Shown here: positions 11,736 through 21,645 of the stretch, one piece after another
Numbering within the stretch: the stretch's first letter is position 1
How the letters are laid out: the number at the start of each line of letters is the position of its first letter
The notes under the pieces: model-generated
What the model was told of the DNA's origin: nothing
The model's database searches: none
The model's input: the letters and a program-made list of their open reading frames with translations, nothing else
Source: Prorocentrum cordatum
Lineage: Eukaryota; Sar; Dinophyceae; Prorocentrales; Prorocentraceae
Direction of reading: 5' to 3'
Assembly: GCA_963575745.1 (NCBI GenBank)
Contig: CAUYUJ010001715.1
Location: forward strand, 17,501-81,500
Length of the DNA stretch: 64,000 nt
Position numbers and translations under genes: made by a program

Positions 11736-12479
11736 TCATTTCGGCCAAAAGCAACAAGTTCTTGTCAGGCCCAAGGACGGAGCGCACATGCCATGGTAAC
11801 TTCGCATAGCGTGCCTCGCCCGACCGCGCTCTCCGCCGGTGCTTCGCGGTAGCGGCGTGCCGGGCGGCGCCTTCCATTCTGAAGCCGTCACACGTTTGCG
11901 CTCTCGCCAAAATTGCAACGCCGCCTCGCGCCTCTCTTGCAAGAGTGCGTCGCTCGTCTGGCTCGCCGCCACCGCCGCATCGCGCTCAGGTCCCGCAAGC
12001 GGCGCTATCTCGCGGACTCGCGGCAAGTGTGCCGCCCAGGCGGCGTGGCAAAGAGGGCTCATGCCCGCCCTCTTGTCTTCGTCGTCGAGCAACGCATCCA
12101 CGGCGGCTTTGATCTGCGCGCGCGCGCTTCGCGGCTCCGCCCCCGTAGAGTGGCGGGCAAGGGCCTCTTCAAATGCGCAGCCGGCATCGTGGATTTGCTG
12201 GGGGCAAAGGTCGCCGCCCCCGCCTTCGGCGCCGTCGTCGGAATCAACATCCGCGTCCTGCGCTGCGCTCGCCGCGGGCGGGGCGGTCTCGCGCGCGGCG
12301 CACTGGCGGCGCCTCCTGCCCCTCGGGCGACGGCCCGCGCCACACTGCGCCCTCACCGCTGTCGGCAGGGTGCAATGGGGAGGCCCCGTCGTCTGCATCA
12401 CTGGCTGGCGCGGCGTCCCCGCGGGGGGGCGCGCGCGCGCGCGCGCGGAGCGCGCCTCGGGCGGGCGAATAATTAGCAT
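11736..12479 (-). CDS. YR-1 gag-like region
   Basis: I place this as the gag-equivalent by position, between the 5' repeat and RT. The frame has an acidic patch (DADVDSDDGAEGGGGD) and predicted helices (IKAAVDALLDDEDKRAGM, then ALQFWRERKRVTASEW). No zinc knuckle is visible. Family membership cannot be shown from motifs alone, and the boundaries are approximate because neighbouring GC-rich frames are also open. Confidence 0.4.
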   Translation of the reverse strand: MLIIRPPEARSARARARPPAGTPRQPVMQTTGPPHCTLPTAVRAQCGAGRRPRGRRRRQCAARETAPPAASAAQDADVDSDDGAEGGGGDLCPQQIHDAGCAFEEALARHSTGAEPRSARAQIKAAVDALLDDEDKRAGMSPLCHAAWAAHLPRVREIAPLAGPERDAAVAASQTSDALLQERREAALQFWRERKRVTASEWKAPPGTPLPRSTGGERGRARHAMRSYHGMCAPSLGLTRTCCFWPK

Positions 12480-13107
12480 GCACAGCGCCGGCGCCCTGGC
12501 TTCACCACCGCCAGGACTCCTTTCGCTCAGGCTTGTGCCACGAGCTCCCCGCGTCCTTGGGAGCCCCTCCCTTGCCGGCCTTTCCGCTCCCCTTCTTGCT
12601 GAAGGTATCGCGGCGGGGGCTGCGCGAGCGCTGGCGGAGGACAGGGCTCACCGGGGTCCGTGGCTTCGCCGCCTCGCGCGCCGCGACGCGTGCTCGCGCT
12701 CGCGGGGCGCGCACGCGCGGGCTCGCGCCTGGTCGCGCCGGTCGTTGCCGCCTTTCTTGCCCCCGCCCTTGGCGAACGCCGCCTGGCGGTCCGACTGCTG
12801 GACTCTCTCCTACAGCGCGCAGCGCGATGCACGATGCAAGGGCGGCGGCCACTCAAAAGCGCTGCGCTCCTTGGCGGCGCGCAGAATGTCCCACGACAAC
12901 GCAGTGAACGAGGCCGTCGCATCCTCGTCGCCGTGTTCCAGGTCTTTCGCCACTTTCTGGCGGAGAAGCAAATCGCACGTATAGGAAACCTGGGCGCGGC
13001 GCGGGCTCCCGCGCGCGGCTCCCTGGGCATCGGGCCCGCCGCTCCGCGGACGCGCCTTGACGCCCCCGTGCTCCTCGCTCACGCGCGCGAGCTGGTACAT
13101 GTATCCC

Positions 13108-13320
13108 AAAACGCATCCCGCCAGCGGGACGGCCACGCGTGAGACAAATCCCATTCACCTGCGACGAGAACGCGCTCGCGGGCGCGCAGGGTGGGGATCC
13201 GCCTCAGCCGTGAATAGCCGTCCCGCAGCATTAGAGACAAGCAAGAAGATAGCCAATAGGGGCCACGACGCTCGCGCGACTTCTCCCCGCGCTCAAATGC
13301 TGCCCAGAGCGCCCATGAGA
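13108..13320 (-). repeat. YR-1 split direct repeat A1 (5' end)
   Basis: 213 bp, identical to 6928-7140 (offset 6180). It forms the 5' terminus of the minus-strand element. Confidence 0.95.
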
Positions 13321-13817
13321 AATTCCAACGCGCCATCAAGCACTCCAAGGGCTGCCCTGGACTGGATGGCTGGTCTTTTCAAGAAATGCGAGCGCTCATG
13401 AAGCTATTGCCCCAGCTGATCGAGGAGCTTTTCACGCGTTGGAAAGACGCGATGACCGTATGCGCGCAGTCCCGCAGCCATCCTCCAGACGACATACTCA
13501 ATCACCTCTTTGCCTGGCGAGTGGCAGGTCTCCCAAAGAACGAAGAGGACACCAGGCCGATCAGCGTCGGGTCAATCCTCCTCCGCATCTGGCTCAGGGC
13601 GTTAGCTTCATCCACGCCCAAGCCACCCACGAACCAGAGGGCCAACTGTAAGACAGTCAGCGTGGCCCGCGCGATTTCCTCATGGTTGCGTGACCGCGAA
13701 GAAAGTACGGATGGCATTGCGCTGGACCTTTCAAAAGCATATGATAATATGTGTCATGAGGTGGCGGACGCCGCTAAGGTCGCAGCCTCCATTCCGTTTC
13801 GATTGCCCCCGCGGTGA
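13321..13817 (+). pseudogene. LINE-O RT, fingers and palm motif A
   Basis: This continues the frame broken at 6710. It contains CPGLDGWSFQEM (fingers), DTRPISVGSILLRIW (template-grip region) and IALDLSKAYDNM (motif A, first catalytic Asp). Motifs B and C should follow, but the frame ends at 13817 and the next recognisable piece, at 13907, is beyond them. A deletion has therefore removed the rest of the active site. Confidence 0.7.
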
Positions 13818-13906
13818 TGATAGCCACTCTTACGCCACGGCAGCCGTTGTCTCGCTCAGCTGCCTGTATAGACGACCGCTCGTTGACGGCGCAACCCAGT
13901 GACTAG

Positions 13907-14340
13907 TTGCACCAAGCACTGGCCAGCACAGCTACGTTAGACGCGGATGTTGGATTCACGGAGGATACAAAGAAGAGGCAACGTTGGTCGGACTCCCAGG
14001 CGCCTGTTGAGATCGAACACCTGACCATATTGGCCAAGCCGACAGACACCAGCTGGGGTATTGTACCACGGCAGAGGTGGACAAAGCTGGACATGGCAAT
14101 CGAGATGTTGAAGACGGTACCTTGCATTCATTTGTCTACGTTTCGTTTCGCCTTTGTCTACGTACGACCGCTGTGGCTTTGGGCCTCTCCAAGTATCATC
14201 CTACCACCGCCAGAGACAGGCAAACGTCTTGCGGCCGCCATTTGGAAGTCACAAACCACATGGTGGTGCCTGTGGTGGTGAGCACTGCACATTTCACTAC
14301 AGCCTAATTTTTCAACAGCGCTGCATGGCTTTGCCAAGAT
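13907..14340 (+). pseudogene. LINE-O RT, post-palm fragment
   Basis: The frame from 13907 reads ADVGFTEDTKKRQRW and then EIEHLTILAKP, which looks like the strand and loop after RT motif C in LINEs (fixed-length loop before the thumb). The second half is frameshifted. It has no catalytic residues of its own. Confidence 0.45.
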
Positions 14341-14356
14341 CCAAGACTGCCGCCTG

Positions 14357-14953
14357 ATGTGGAGTAGTTTCTTGGACACGACTTTCGGCCACTACGCAGC
14401 TACGTTAGGCGTCCGCTTCATACGGTATTCGGAGCAGCTGGGGGCCCTCCTCGAAGTCCGTATATCGGACGACTTCAGAATCGATAGGGTGCTCAAACGC
14501 TTGATGGACGATCAACGACAGTTTTGGACGGGCTCCAAGAGAGCCCAACACGCACTCAGAGCTATCGCTCGCATACGCTGTTTGCAACAGGTAAGCAAAT
14601 CCACACCGGACACGCAGGAGATAGATGACGCGGACGTTGAGGCTTGTTCCAACAAGGACTACTCAGTCTACTCATCTTGGTTATTGAAGCTTTCAATACA
14701 TGAACACCTTTGTGTCTTGATGTTCCGCTCTAGTGCGGCGACGACGGAGACGCGACGCCAATCTTGCAGGTCATGCAAGGTATGTGGCGAACGTTATCCG
14801 TCTGTGCGGCATTTGGTGCGTGAATGCCCGAAGTTCCGTGCTGCACGGGCTAACGTTGAGATAATCTCTGCCAGCGCTGTTTTGGTATTCTCTCCCTCAA
14901 GTGACGTCCAACAGCGGCTGGGTGACGTTTGCCCTATCGGAGTGCAATGTTGA
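14357..14953 (+). pseudogene. LINE-O C-terminal region with zinc knuckle
   Basis: The segment reads as a helical thumb/linker region and then SCKVCGERYPSVRHLVREC: C-x2-C-x8-H-x4-C, a zinc knuckle like that near the C-terminus of many LINE ORF2 proteins. I see no restriction-like endonuclease motif after it. Confidence 0.6.
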
Positions 14954-14999
14954 AAGAGCCCGTTTCTTGGTGGCAGCGCGTTCTGTTGGAATGCAGGTT

Positions 15000-16150
15000 A
15001 TCACTTATCAAGCTGGGTGTGACTGAACTGCTACATGATCCTGGCGCCTTTCGGCGCGACCACGGTCTTCGTGTACAGTAACCTCCACAATTGGATCTAC
15101 CTCTCAGAAAGGGTGTTACACAACAAAGTGCGCGCGTGCACTTCACATACTTACGGGTATACGTTCCAACCCTGCCCTCCGCACCCGCTTCCTCCAGCAA
15201 TATACAACATACGAGGACCTTCTCAAGGTCTGTCGGAATAAGTATCAGTATAAGCTGGGAAAGAAAAGAGGGTGGAGAAACTCATGTACCATAGATCATA
15301 TGAACATTGGTTTTCCACACACCACGCCTCAACTACTACCTAATGTGGCGTCACGCTGACTTGGTACGTTACACGCTACATGTAAGGACATTGGCCAATA
15401 GATTACCACCAGAGCCGCAACGAGTTGCGCAAAGTAAATTGGAACGCCTTCTCCACAGCGGAACCTTATCAGTAAACGACCATTACAGATCGAAGTTTCC
15501 CAGGACCACCCAACGGTCATACAGCGCGCAAAACATCTGTTTAACATATACCTCAAGAGTATCAGCCAAGGAAATGATGTCATGCATGCGTACCTGCGAG
15601 CTAAGACCACAGTGGTTTGTAAAGCGATACCTAGTTTTGCAAACTCGTTGGCGCAACATGTCCAACTTGCTAAACAGCTGTCGGCCCACACGTGTGAATA
15701 CCTTAATGAAGCAACAAAGTGTGAAGGGATACGTGTATAACATGTTGTCTGGAACAATACTTGTCAGCGTCCCAGAGCTGCCAGGCCTCCCAAATACAAG
15801 GAAGCAACTGCAACACCAGATGCAGAAGAATTGTTGAACGTCTCTATTCACTGGTGATTTCCCTTAAATGCAGCAGGCGCAAGAGCGAATCTTCACTGAC
15901 CTTGCCAATGTCCTACCCTCCCACGTTTTTTCCCAAGAGACACCTCTGACAGACCTCAAGCAGTGCATCCAGGAGACACTCACCAGGGTGGCTTGAGGTA
16001 GGGTTGACAAGGATGCACATAGGAAGACAAAAATGCACTGGCAGACATATTTGTGGTTGTTGGGGACAACGAGTTTTTGACGACATATCCCACTACACTT
16101 TTTTGATCCGCGGGTCGAGAACGAGCCTCTTCCGGTCGAAGCTAACCGGG
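15000..16150. other. AT-richer stretch, no gene recognised
   Basis: Base composition drops to near 50% GC. A 176-codon plus-strand ORF (15307-15837) and overlapping minus-strand ORFs are present, but none has a recognisable motif. It may be the 3' part of LINE-O or unrelated intergenic DNA. Confidence 0.3.
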
Positions 16151-16229
16151 CCGCGCACAGCCTTCACTGACACAGGGGGGAAGGCAGAAGGAGGGGCCTC
16201 ACGTCAAGGCCAAGAGAGGGCAAAGCCCT

Positions 16230-16640
16230 GGAATCAGGCAGCGCCGAAGGCGATGTGCACGCAAAAGAACGCCTTGTACAGGATACCGGTGGCGAAGAAC
16301 CGGAAGAAGCTAAATGCTGCGGTGGCGGCGCCGTCAGCGGCGCGTCGTGCACACCAGCCTCAAATGACCGCGGGAGAAAGCGCACCACGTATCCAGGGCG
16401 ACGCCCGAGAGGGTGAGGAGCACAGCTGGGCCGGAATGCAACGTTGTGCCACCGAACAGGATGCAGGAGAGGCCCAGGCCGCGGTTGTCCAAGGTGCCAC
16501 GTACACAGGGAAAGAGAGCCACAGTCTGAGGCGCGGCTGTCAGGTCAAGCCAGGAACATGCCGCCCATGACCGACAGGGTGCCGGTATGCTGCAGGGAGG
16601 ACGCCTGCCCCGCAGTGGCGAGCGCGTGGGATTGGGCCGA
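16230..16640 (-). CDS. Possible exons of a membrane transporter
   Basis: Minus-strand pieces read LQHTGTLSVMGGMFL (about 16620-16570), LSCILFGGTTLHSGPAVLL followed by SGVALDTW (about 16470-16390), then FRFFATGILYKAFFCVHIAF (about 16310-16250). The alternating hydrophobic segments faintly recall C-terminal helices of drug/metabolite-type (nucleotide-sugar or triose-phosphate) transporters. The pieces are in different frames, so introns or frameshifts would be needed. This is a weak resemblance only. Confidence 0.2.
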
Positions 16641-16919
16641 AGCCGCGCACGTTGCGCTGCCGCTCCGTGGTGCCCAGGGCCGGGCCGAGGCCGCGCCGCG
16701 CCCAGGACCGCGGGGCCGCCGAGGCGGCAAGGTGCGAGCGCCGGGCACCGGGCCGAAGACGCGCTGCGCCGGGCACTGCCGCCATGGGAGAGGGGGGTAG
16801 GGAACGGGGAGGGGGAAGCCGGCAGGGAGGAGAGGGGCCGGCGAGGCGGGCCAGCCGCCGCCAGGGCAGCCCCGCGCCAGCAGCTGAGCGTAGCGTCAGT
16901 GCTGGTGGCAAGGAAATCC

Positions 16920-17520
16920 TGCGGAGTCAGGGGGGACTAACCGCCCCAGATTCAAGTAAAGGAAGGGGGAGGGAGGGGGGGGCAAGTTGCCGAAGACGTC
17001 GACCAGGCCGTACTCGAAGAGAACGCCGTGGTGCCAGGGCCAGGAGGGGCGGTTCGGGCGAGGTGCCTGGGGTCGAGAGGTGCGTCAGCGCTTGGGCGCT
17101 GTACCCCGTGTCAGTGTCCATTCGGAACGCGTACCGGGCCGTCACCCGCGCCCGTCGTGCATGGCCGTACCCAGGTGCCGCCGGATTCCTGATGCAGGGC
17201 ACTTGCAGCCCCAGTCGATATCGCAATTGGCGCGGGATCAGGAGGGCCTAACCGCCCCATAATCAGGCGCGTAGGAGGACGGGAGAGGGGGGAGACAGGG
17301 TCGGGCGCCGTGGACGGCGACAAACTGGTCGCACCCAGAGTACAGCGCCCAGAGGCCTGCTAGGGACAGGAGAAGCGGCTGGCGCGGCACCCTGGGCGGC
17401 GTCGCCAGGGGGGGGTTCAGGGTAGGTCAGCGCCTGGGGCGCTTCCCCGCCCAGTTGTCGGTGCACCCAGAGCTGCGTGCTCGGCCATCTCCGCGCCCTT
17501 CGCCTTTGACCACCTCCCGT
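16920..17520 (-). repeat. Diverged tandem duplication, about 315-340 bp
   Basis: Two copies of a CTAACCGCCCCA-containing block (about 16923 and 17238) and two copies of a GTCAGCGC(T/C)(T/G)GGG block (about 17085 and 17427) are spaced alike. Read on the minus strand, the first block is a pyrimidine tract running into CTGACTCCGCAG, like an intron 3' end. It may be a duplicated exon-intron pair. Confidence 0.4.
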
Positions 17521-18770
17521 TTCCGCTGGAACTCCTGGCACAGGGCGTTCTCGCGTTCCCAGTCGACGTAGACGCCCGCTTTCCGTGACCAGGCGCCCAC
17601 GTCGTAGCGGCTGTTGGCCATTCCCTCCAGAAGCGATCGGTCATGTCGGGCTTCTAGCAGGACGGATCGACCTTGACTTGGCCCCTGGTCTTGCCCCGTT
17701 CCTGGCCCATATGCCTGCACCAAGAGTGCCAGGCTGCGGTGAAGTAGTAGCCTCCCTCGGCCGTCAGCCTCTTCAAATGGGCGGCCGCCGTCTCGTCTGG
17801 GCGCCCCGGCCAGTTGACGCGGCGGTCTTCCCAGGGGCGGTTGTGATCAGGGCGGCGGCGTTCATCCTTGTGTTCAGGGTTGCGGCGATGTCGCGTCGCT
17901 GCCAGGAGCCTCACCCTCCGCTCCTGTCGCGATCGCGGCCCTGGTCGCGGTCGCGCTCTCTGGCTCGGTCCCGGTCGCTGGTATCTCTGGACGGGCGCCG
18001 CGCCGTGCTGTCGCATCGTTCCCAGGGACCCGGGTCACTCACCCTGCTGCGCGCGCGACCGTACTCGCGCGTAGGGCGGGGGTCGGGCGCGGTGCGCCCG
18101 GCCCCTGCGGCCGCAGTCCGGAGCCGTGTGTGCAGGGCGCGGTCGTCGGCGCCGGCCATCGCGAGCTCGCTCCCCGTGGATTCGCGGGCACGGCGGGCCC
18201 GGCGCGTCGCGTCGGCGTCGCGCTCAGGGCTGCTGCGTCGCACCTCCCGAGGGCTCGTCCCGATGCGGACCTGCCGATGTGCTCCAGGGTCTGGGGAAGG
18301 TGAGACCGCGTGGACTGTGCCTGCAGCCTCCGCCAGCCTCTGAGCCTGTTCCTCCTCCTGGTCCTCGTTGGCGTAGTCGGGGATCTCCTTATTGGAGTGC
18401 CCGCACGGAGGCGGCTCGTGCGCGGGGCCCCGTGCGACCGTCCGTGGCGCGCGGGACTGGGGCCTGGATTTGGGCTGAGCCCCTTTCTGCAGTCGCCGCT
18501 GTGGCGTTCCCAGGGTCGGCGTCGAGCCAGGAGCTGGCAGGGGCCGCTGGCTCCTGCGGTGCTTGTGCCTTGTCGGGGGGCCCCTCCAGGAAGGCGGCCG
18601 CACGGTTCGCCGCATTGCCGCGTAGGACGTCGGCGCGTAGCGCCTTGGTCCCGCCACCCCAAATTTCAAACCACTCGCTGTCGATTTGGACGATCAGGGT
18701 TCGTCCGTCCATCTCGCGGATCTGGACGTCGCGGATTGGTCCGAATACTGCTCCGCCCCACCCCACCGCT
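17430..18770 (-). CDS. Unrecognised minus-strand coding region, Arg/Asp-rich
   Basis: Pieces with protein-like composition are GRTLIVQIDSEWFEIWGGG then KALRADVLRGNAANRAA (about 18700-18590), an alternating Arg/Asp tract (DRDRARERDRDQGRDRDR, about 17990-17930), HLKRLTAEGGYYFTAAW with WCRHMGQERGK (about 17780-17680), and DVGAWSRKAGVYVDWERE (about 17600-17550). They lie in different frames, suggesting exons or decay. The Arg/Asp repeats resemble low-complexity tails of RNA-binding proteins. No catalytic motif is visible. It lies downstream of YR-2 on the same strand and could belong to it, but I cannot show that. Confidence 0.3.
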
Positions 18771-18779
18771 TTAGTTTGG

Positions 18780-19590
18780 CGTGGGTGGGTGGGACCTCCG
18801 AAAAGAAGCGGCGCGGCCCCCTAGGAGCCTCGAACGAAAAAGGGCCGCGGGGAGACGGGCGAGGGGCAAGAGGCAGGACAGGGGCAAGGGCGGGGCTACG
18901 CCCGGCAGGGAAACCCTACGTTCTAACAAACGCTCACGTTTCCCCTCCGCAGCTCCGCCCCTCGACCTCGGGCGGATCGCGGCTTTTTGGCCTCGCGAGG
19001 CCTGGGCCGCTCAGGCCGCCCCCCGTCTCCCCCTACACTTCCTCCTCTTTCACGGCGCTCCCCACCTCTCCTCGGATGTCGATGATGAGGCGCCTTTTCA
19101 TGGCACAAGGCGCCTCGGCCACGCTCCGGCCGAGGCGCGAGCTCCGGGCGGCGCGCCTCCCTGGCGCGACGGCCCACGACCCCTTCGCGCTCTGGCGCAC
19201 GCTGCACCTCGAGCCGCGGGGCCCACCTCGAGGGCCCCCGCTCGCACTGGCGGGGGGACCTGGCCCCACTAGTGGCCCAGAACTCCTATACTGCCCGGCA
19301 CTTCGCCCGGGGCGGTCGGGATCTGACGCGCCCAGGGTAGGCTGTCGCCAGGGCCTCCAGAGGTACTCGCCCCTCCTGGCCCCTCCCCCGCCGCCCCTCT
19401 CAAGGCCTCCGGCGATGTCCGCCCCGCCTCGCCCACAGACCTACCTCTGTGCCTCCTCCTCTCATAACCCATCACTGGGTTGCCTCCGCCGCCTTGCCGG
19501 CCTCGACGCCCCCCTGCGCTCCCAGCCCAAGGCGCGCGGCCGCAAGCTGCCCACGCGCCGCGAGCCTCAGGCCACTACGGCTGCTCGGCC
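18780..19590. other. GC-rich stretch between YR-2 and the flanking ORFs
   Basis: No domain is recognised on either strand. It contains the strong inverted repeat listed at 19110-19138 and may be the 3' non-coding end of YR-2. Confidence 0.3.
19110..19138. repeat. Perfect 11-bp inverted repeat, 7-bp loop
   Basis: GCGCCTCGGCC and GGCCGAGGCGC flank ACGCTCC. It lies about 450 bp downstream of the recombinase on its coding strand, so a 3'-end structure is possible. Confidence 0.85.
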
Positions 19591-19591
19591 G

Positions 19592-20947
19592 TTAGACCAT
19601 TGCGATGTCCGCGGCGGCCACGCTGCGAGCCACTCCTTCCGCCATGCCGCGCGCCTCCCAGAGGCGCCCCTGAAAAGCATCGCGCAACCACGTGCCCCAG
19701 CGCTGCACGAGCGCCGTGTCCTTGAACGCCGCGTAAAGCGCTGAGGCCCCTCCAATCCTCAAGCTATGGGAACCTAGGTCGTTCGGGCCCATGCCCTCCG
19801 CCACGGCCGACTGCATCACCACGCGCTGGACGCCCGCCCTCGCGACAAGTCGCACATCGTCGCAGGCGAAGAGCGGGTCGCACAACCGCGCCCCGGAAAA
19901 ACGCTCTCGCGCCCATCACTCGTAGATCTCCAACGCCTCCACCACGCAGATGCGCTCGTCCTTCACTGCGCCCGACGGAACTTCGACCCGGAAGTGGTTG
20001 CGCCACTCTCCTCGATTGTACTGGTCCGCCTTGCTGGCCCTGATCTTGATCACAACCTCGTTCGCTTCCTTCCAATCCCGCGTGGGATCCCCACCCGCCT
20101 TGGGGGTCACATCCGCGCCTCGGAGACCCATGCCGCCAGCGTAGCCGTTCTTGTCGCCGGAGACATACTCGCTGGCCCTCAGCAGGAAGAAGTAGCCCGT
20201 GGCCACCGCGGCCCACAGAGCTGCGCCCTCCCTCGACCTCCCTGGCTGCAGCTTCTGCCTGATCCACCTCATCATGCGGGGCGTGACCGGCTTCTTGCGC
20301 TTGGTATCCCCGTTGCGGCTCCAGAGCCCGTCAATCGCCATCCAGAGCCCGCCGGCCCCCTCGGCGAGGTCACCCATGCCGAGAGCGAGATGCTGAGCCC
20401 GAACCGAGCTCAGGCACTGCTTGATGGCCCCTGCCTTCTTGCAGCCTCGGCGCGCAAAGTGAATGACGAACTCCAGCAGCAGCTCCTCCTCACCCCTCCT
20501 ACTCGCGACCGTGACCTCCCGCAGCGGGCTGACGCCCCTAGTCCGGCAGAAGAGGGTCCACCACATCCAACCCAGGCTGTACGACTTGATGGTGGAGCTG
20601 GCCAGCTTGTCGAGGATGAGCTCCAGCTTGGCCCTCTCCCAGTCCTCGCGCGTCTTGAGGTCTGTCATAGTGAGGTCGCCTGGGCGGGCGCTGGACCGCA
20701 CAGCCTCCGGGTCCAGCAGGTTGGGCGCCTTGTTCTCGTCGGGAGCATGCCCCTTGCTGCTGCCCCTCTTGCCCCTCCTCGTGGACGCCCCTGCCTTGCG
20801 ATCCCGACCCTCGCCTGCACCCAACGCTGCTGGAGAGCCAACCCCCCCTCTGGTCCGGGTAGCCCCGCACCCGCACGAGCGCCTCCAGCCCCTCCTCCGC
20901 CTCGGCCTGCTCGAGGCATCCGCTTCGGCGGTCGTCTCCGCCTCCAC
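19592..20947 (-). pseudogene. YR-2 tyrosine recombinase
   Basis: The 343-codon frame has a core-binding domain (TIKSYSLGWMWWTLFCRTRG ... GCKKAGAIKQCLSSVRAQHL), then the catalytic domain: YFFLLRASEY (box A Arg, about 20170), KIRASKADQYNRG (beta-strand Lys). An in-frame UGA follows IYE at about 19918. The same frame then continues to SHSLRIGGASALYA (His-x-x-Arg, about 19760) and VQRWGTWLRDAFQGRLWEA (about 19690-19640). In related recombinases a Tyr is expected about where Arg stands in GRLW, so the nucleophile appears lost. Role: integration of the circular DNA intermediate. Confidence 0.8.
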
Positions 20948-20949
20948 CT

Positions 20950-21645
20950 ATGACCTGCCTCACAGTCGCGACGCCGGCCCGATCCCTTCGCCATGGCCTC
21001 GAGGGGCGCGCGCGCACCCGCCTGGCTGGGCCCAGCGCCGCTAGAGCCTCGCACGTCCGCCAGGTAGCGTGCCACCGCACGCGGGTCGATCTCGACGTCC
21101 TCTCCCGGGATCAACCCGTGGGCCGCACGCGGGCCCTCCTCGCCCGGGACCCGCCCGCGCTGAGCCCCCTCCTTCTGGGCCCCCTCAGCTGCCTCATCCT
21201 GTCTGCGATTGATATTGATGGCCTCCTGGACACCCCCCGAAAGCCCTGGCCCGGTTGAGCGCGCCGCTGACGCCCCTGCCTCCCCCTCGTCAACGATGGC
21301 GACGCCCTTACGGGGTGGGCTGCGAGAAGACGTCCTCTCTCGGGGCATGGGCATCGGCAGCGGCCCCCTGGCCCTCCAGAAGTCGGCTCCACGCGTAGGC
21401 CGCGGCGGGGCAGACCGCACCTTCCGCTTAGGGCTCGGGGGGCGCCTGCTTTCCTCCGATGACCTCGACCCTTCCTGTTCTTCAGTGGCGCTCGGCTCCC
21501 GCACGGCGTTCCCCCCCCTGCTGCGTGCGTCCCGGATCCGCGCCTTGAGGGCCTCAGCCTCCTTCAGGGCGCGCTCGGCCTCAGACAGGGCCCGCTGGAA
21601 ATCTCGGTCGATCTCCTCCAGCTCCGAAGTAGAGCGGCCCTCCAC
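20950..21645 (-). CDS. YR-2 coiled-coil-like linker before recombinase
   Basis: The start reads SELEEIDRDFQRALSEAERA then LKEAEALKARIRDARS, a heptad-like amphipathic helix of about 40 residues, probably a coiled coil. A Ser/Pro/Arg-rich tail follows. It may mediate oligomerisation of the recombinase polyprotein. No family is recognised. Confidence 0.4.

Larger units (their letters stand above)
6711..13320 (-). mobile_element. YR-1: tyrosine-recombinase retroelement with split direct repeats
   Basis: On the minus strand the order is repeat A1, gag-like region, RT, RNase H, tyrosine recombinase, repeat B1, repeat A2, short spacer, repeat B2. A1-ORFs-B1-A2-B2 is the split-direct-repeat architecture known from PAT/Ngaro/VIPER-type DIRS-order elements. 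The A copies are identical over 213 bp and the B copies over 125 bp by eye. There is no target-site duplication. Left flank, B1/A2 junction and right flank all carry GAGAA, as expected if a circular intermediate integrated by recombination at a short shared core. The coding part is frameshifted, so it may be a non-autonomous copy, although frame reading in this GC-rich DNA is uncertain. Confidence 0.85.
2860..15000 (+). mobile_element. LINE-O: decayed APE-type LINE with OTU-like domain
   Basis: A plus-strand non-LTR retrotransposon is readable in pieces: an N-terminal region, an OTU-like protease domain, two zinc-finger segments, an APE endonuclease start, RT fingers and palm, and a C-terminal CCHC-type knuckle. 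Frameshifts and stops break it repeatedly (UAG at 3225, shifts near 3830 and 4390, several in the APE domain, loss of RT motifs B and C near 13820-13900). Element YR-1 interrupts it at 6711-13320. The element ends are not defined: I see no target-site duplication or poly(A). OTU-like domains are known in a few algal LINEs (Dualen/RandI type), which is the nearest precedent I can name. Confidence 0.75.

Noticed and set aside
15307-15837. Plus-strand 176-codon ORF as a gene
   Set aside because: No recognisable motif, and minus-strand frames over the same bases are equally open.
18923-19269. ORFs between YR-2 and the upstream GC-rich region
   Set aside because: Composition-driven; both strands open and no domain visible.
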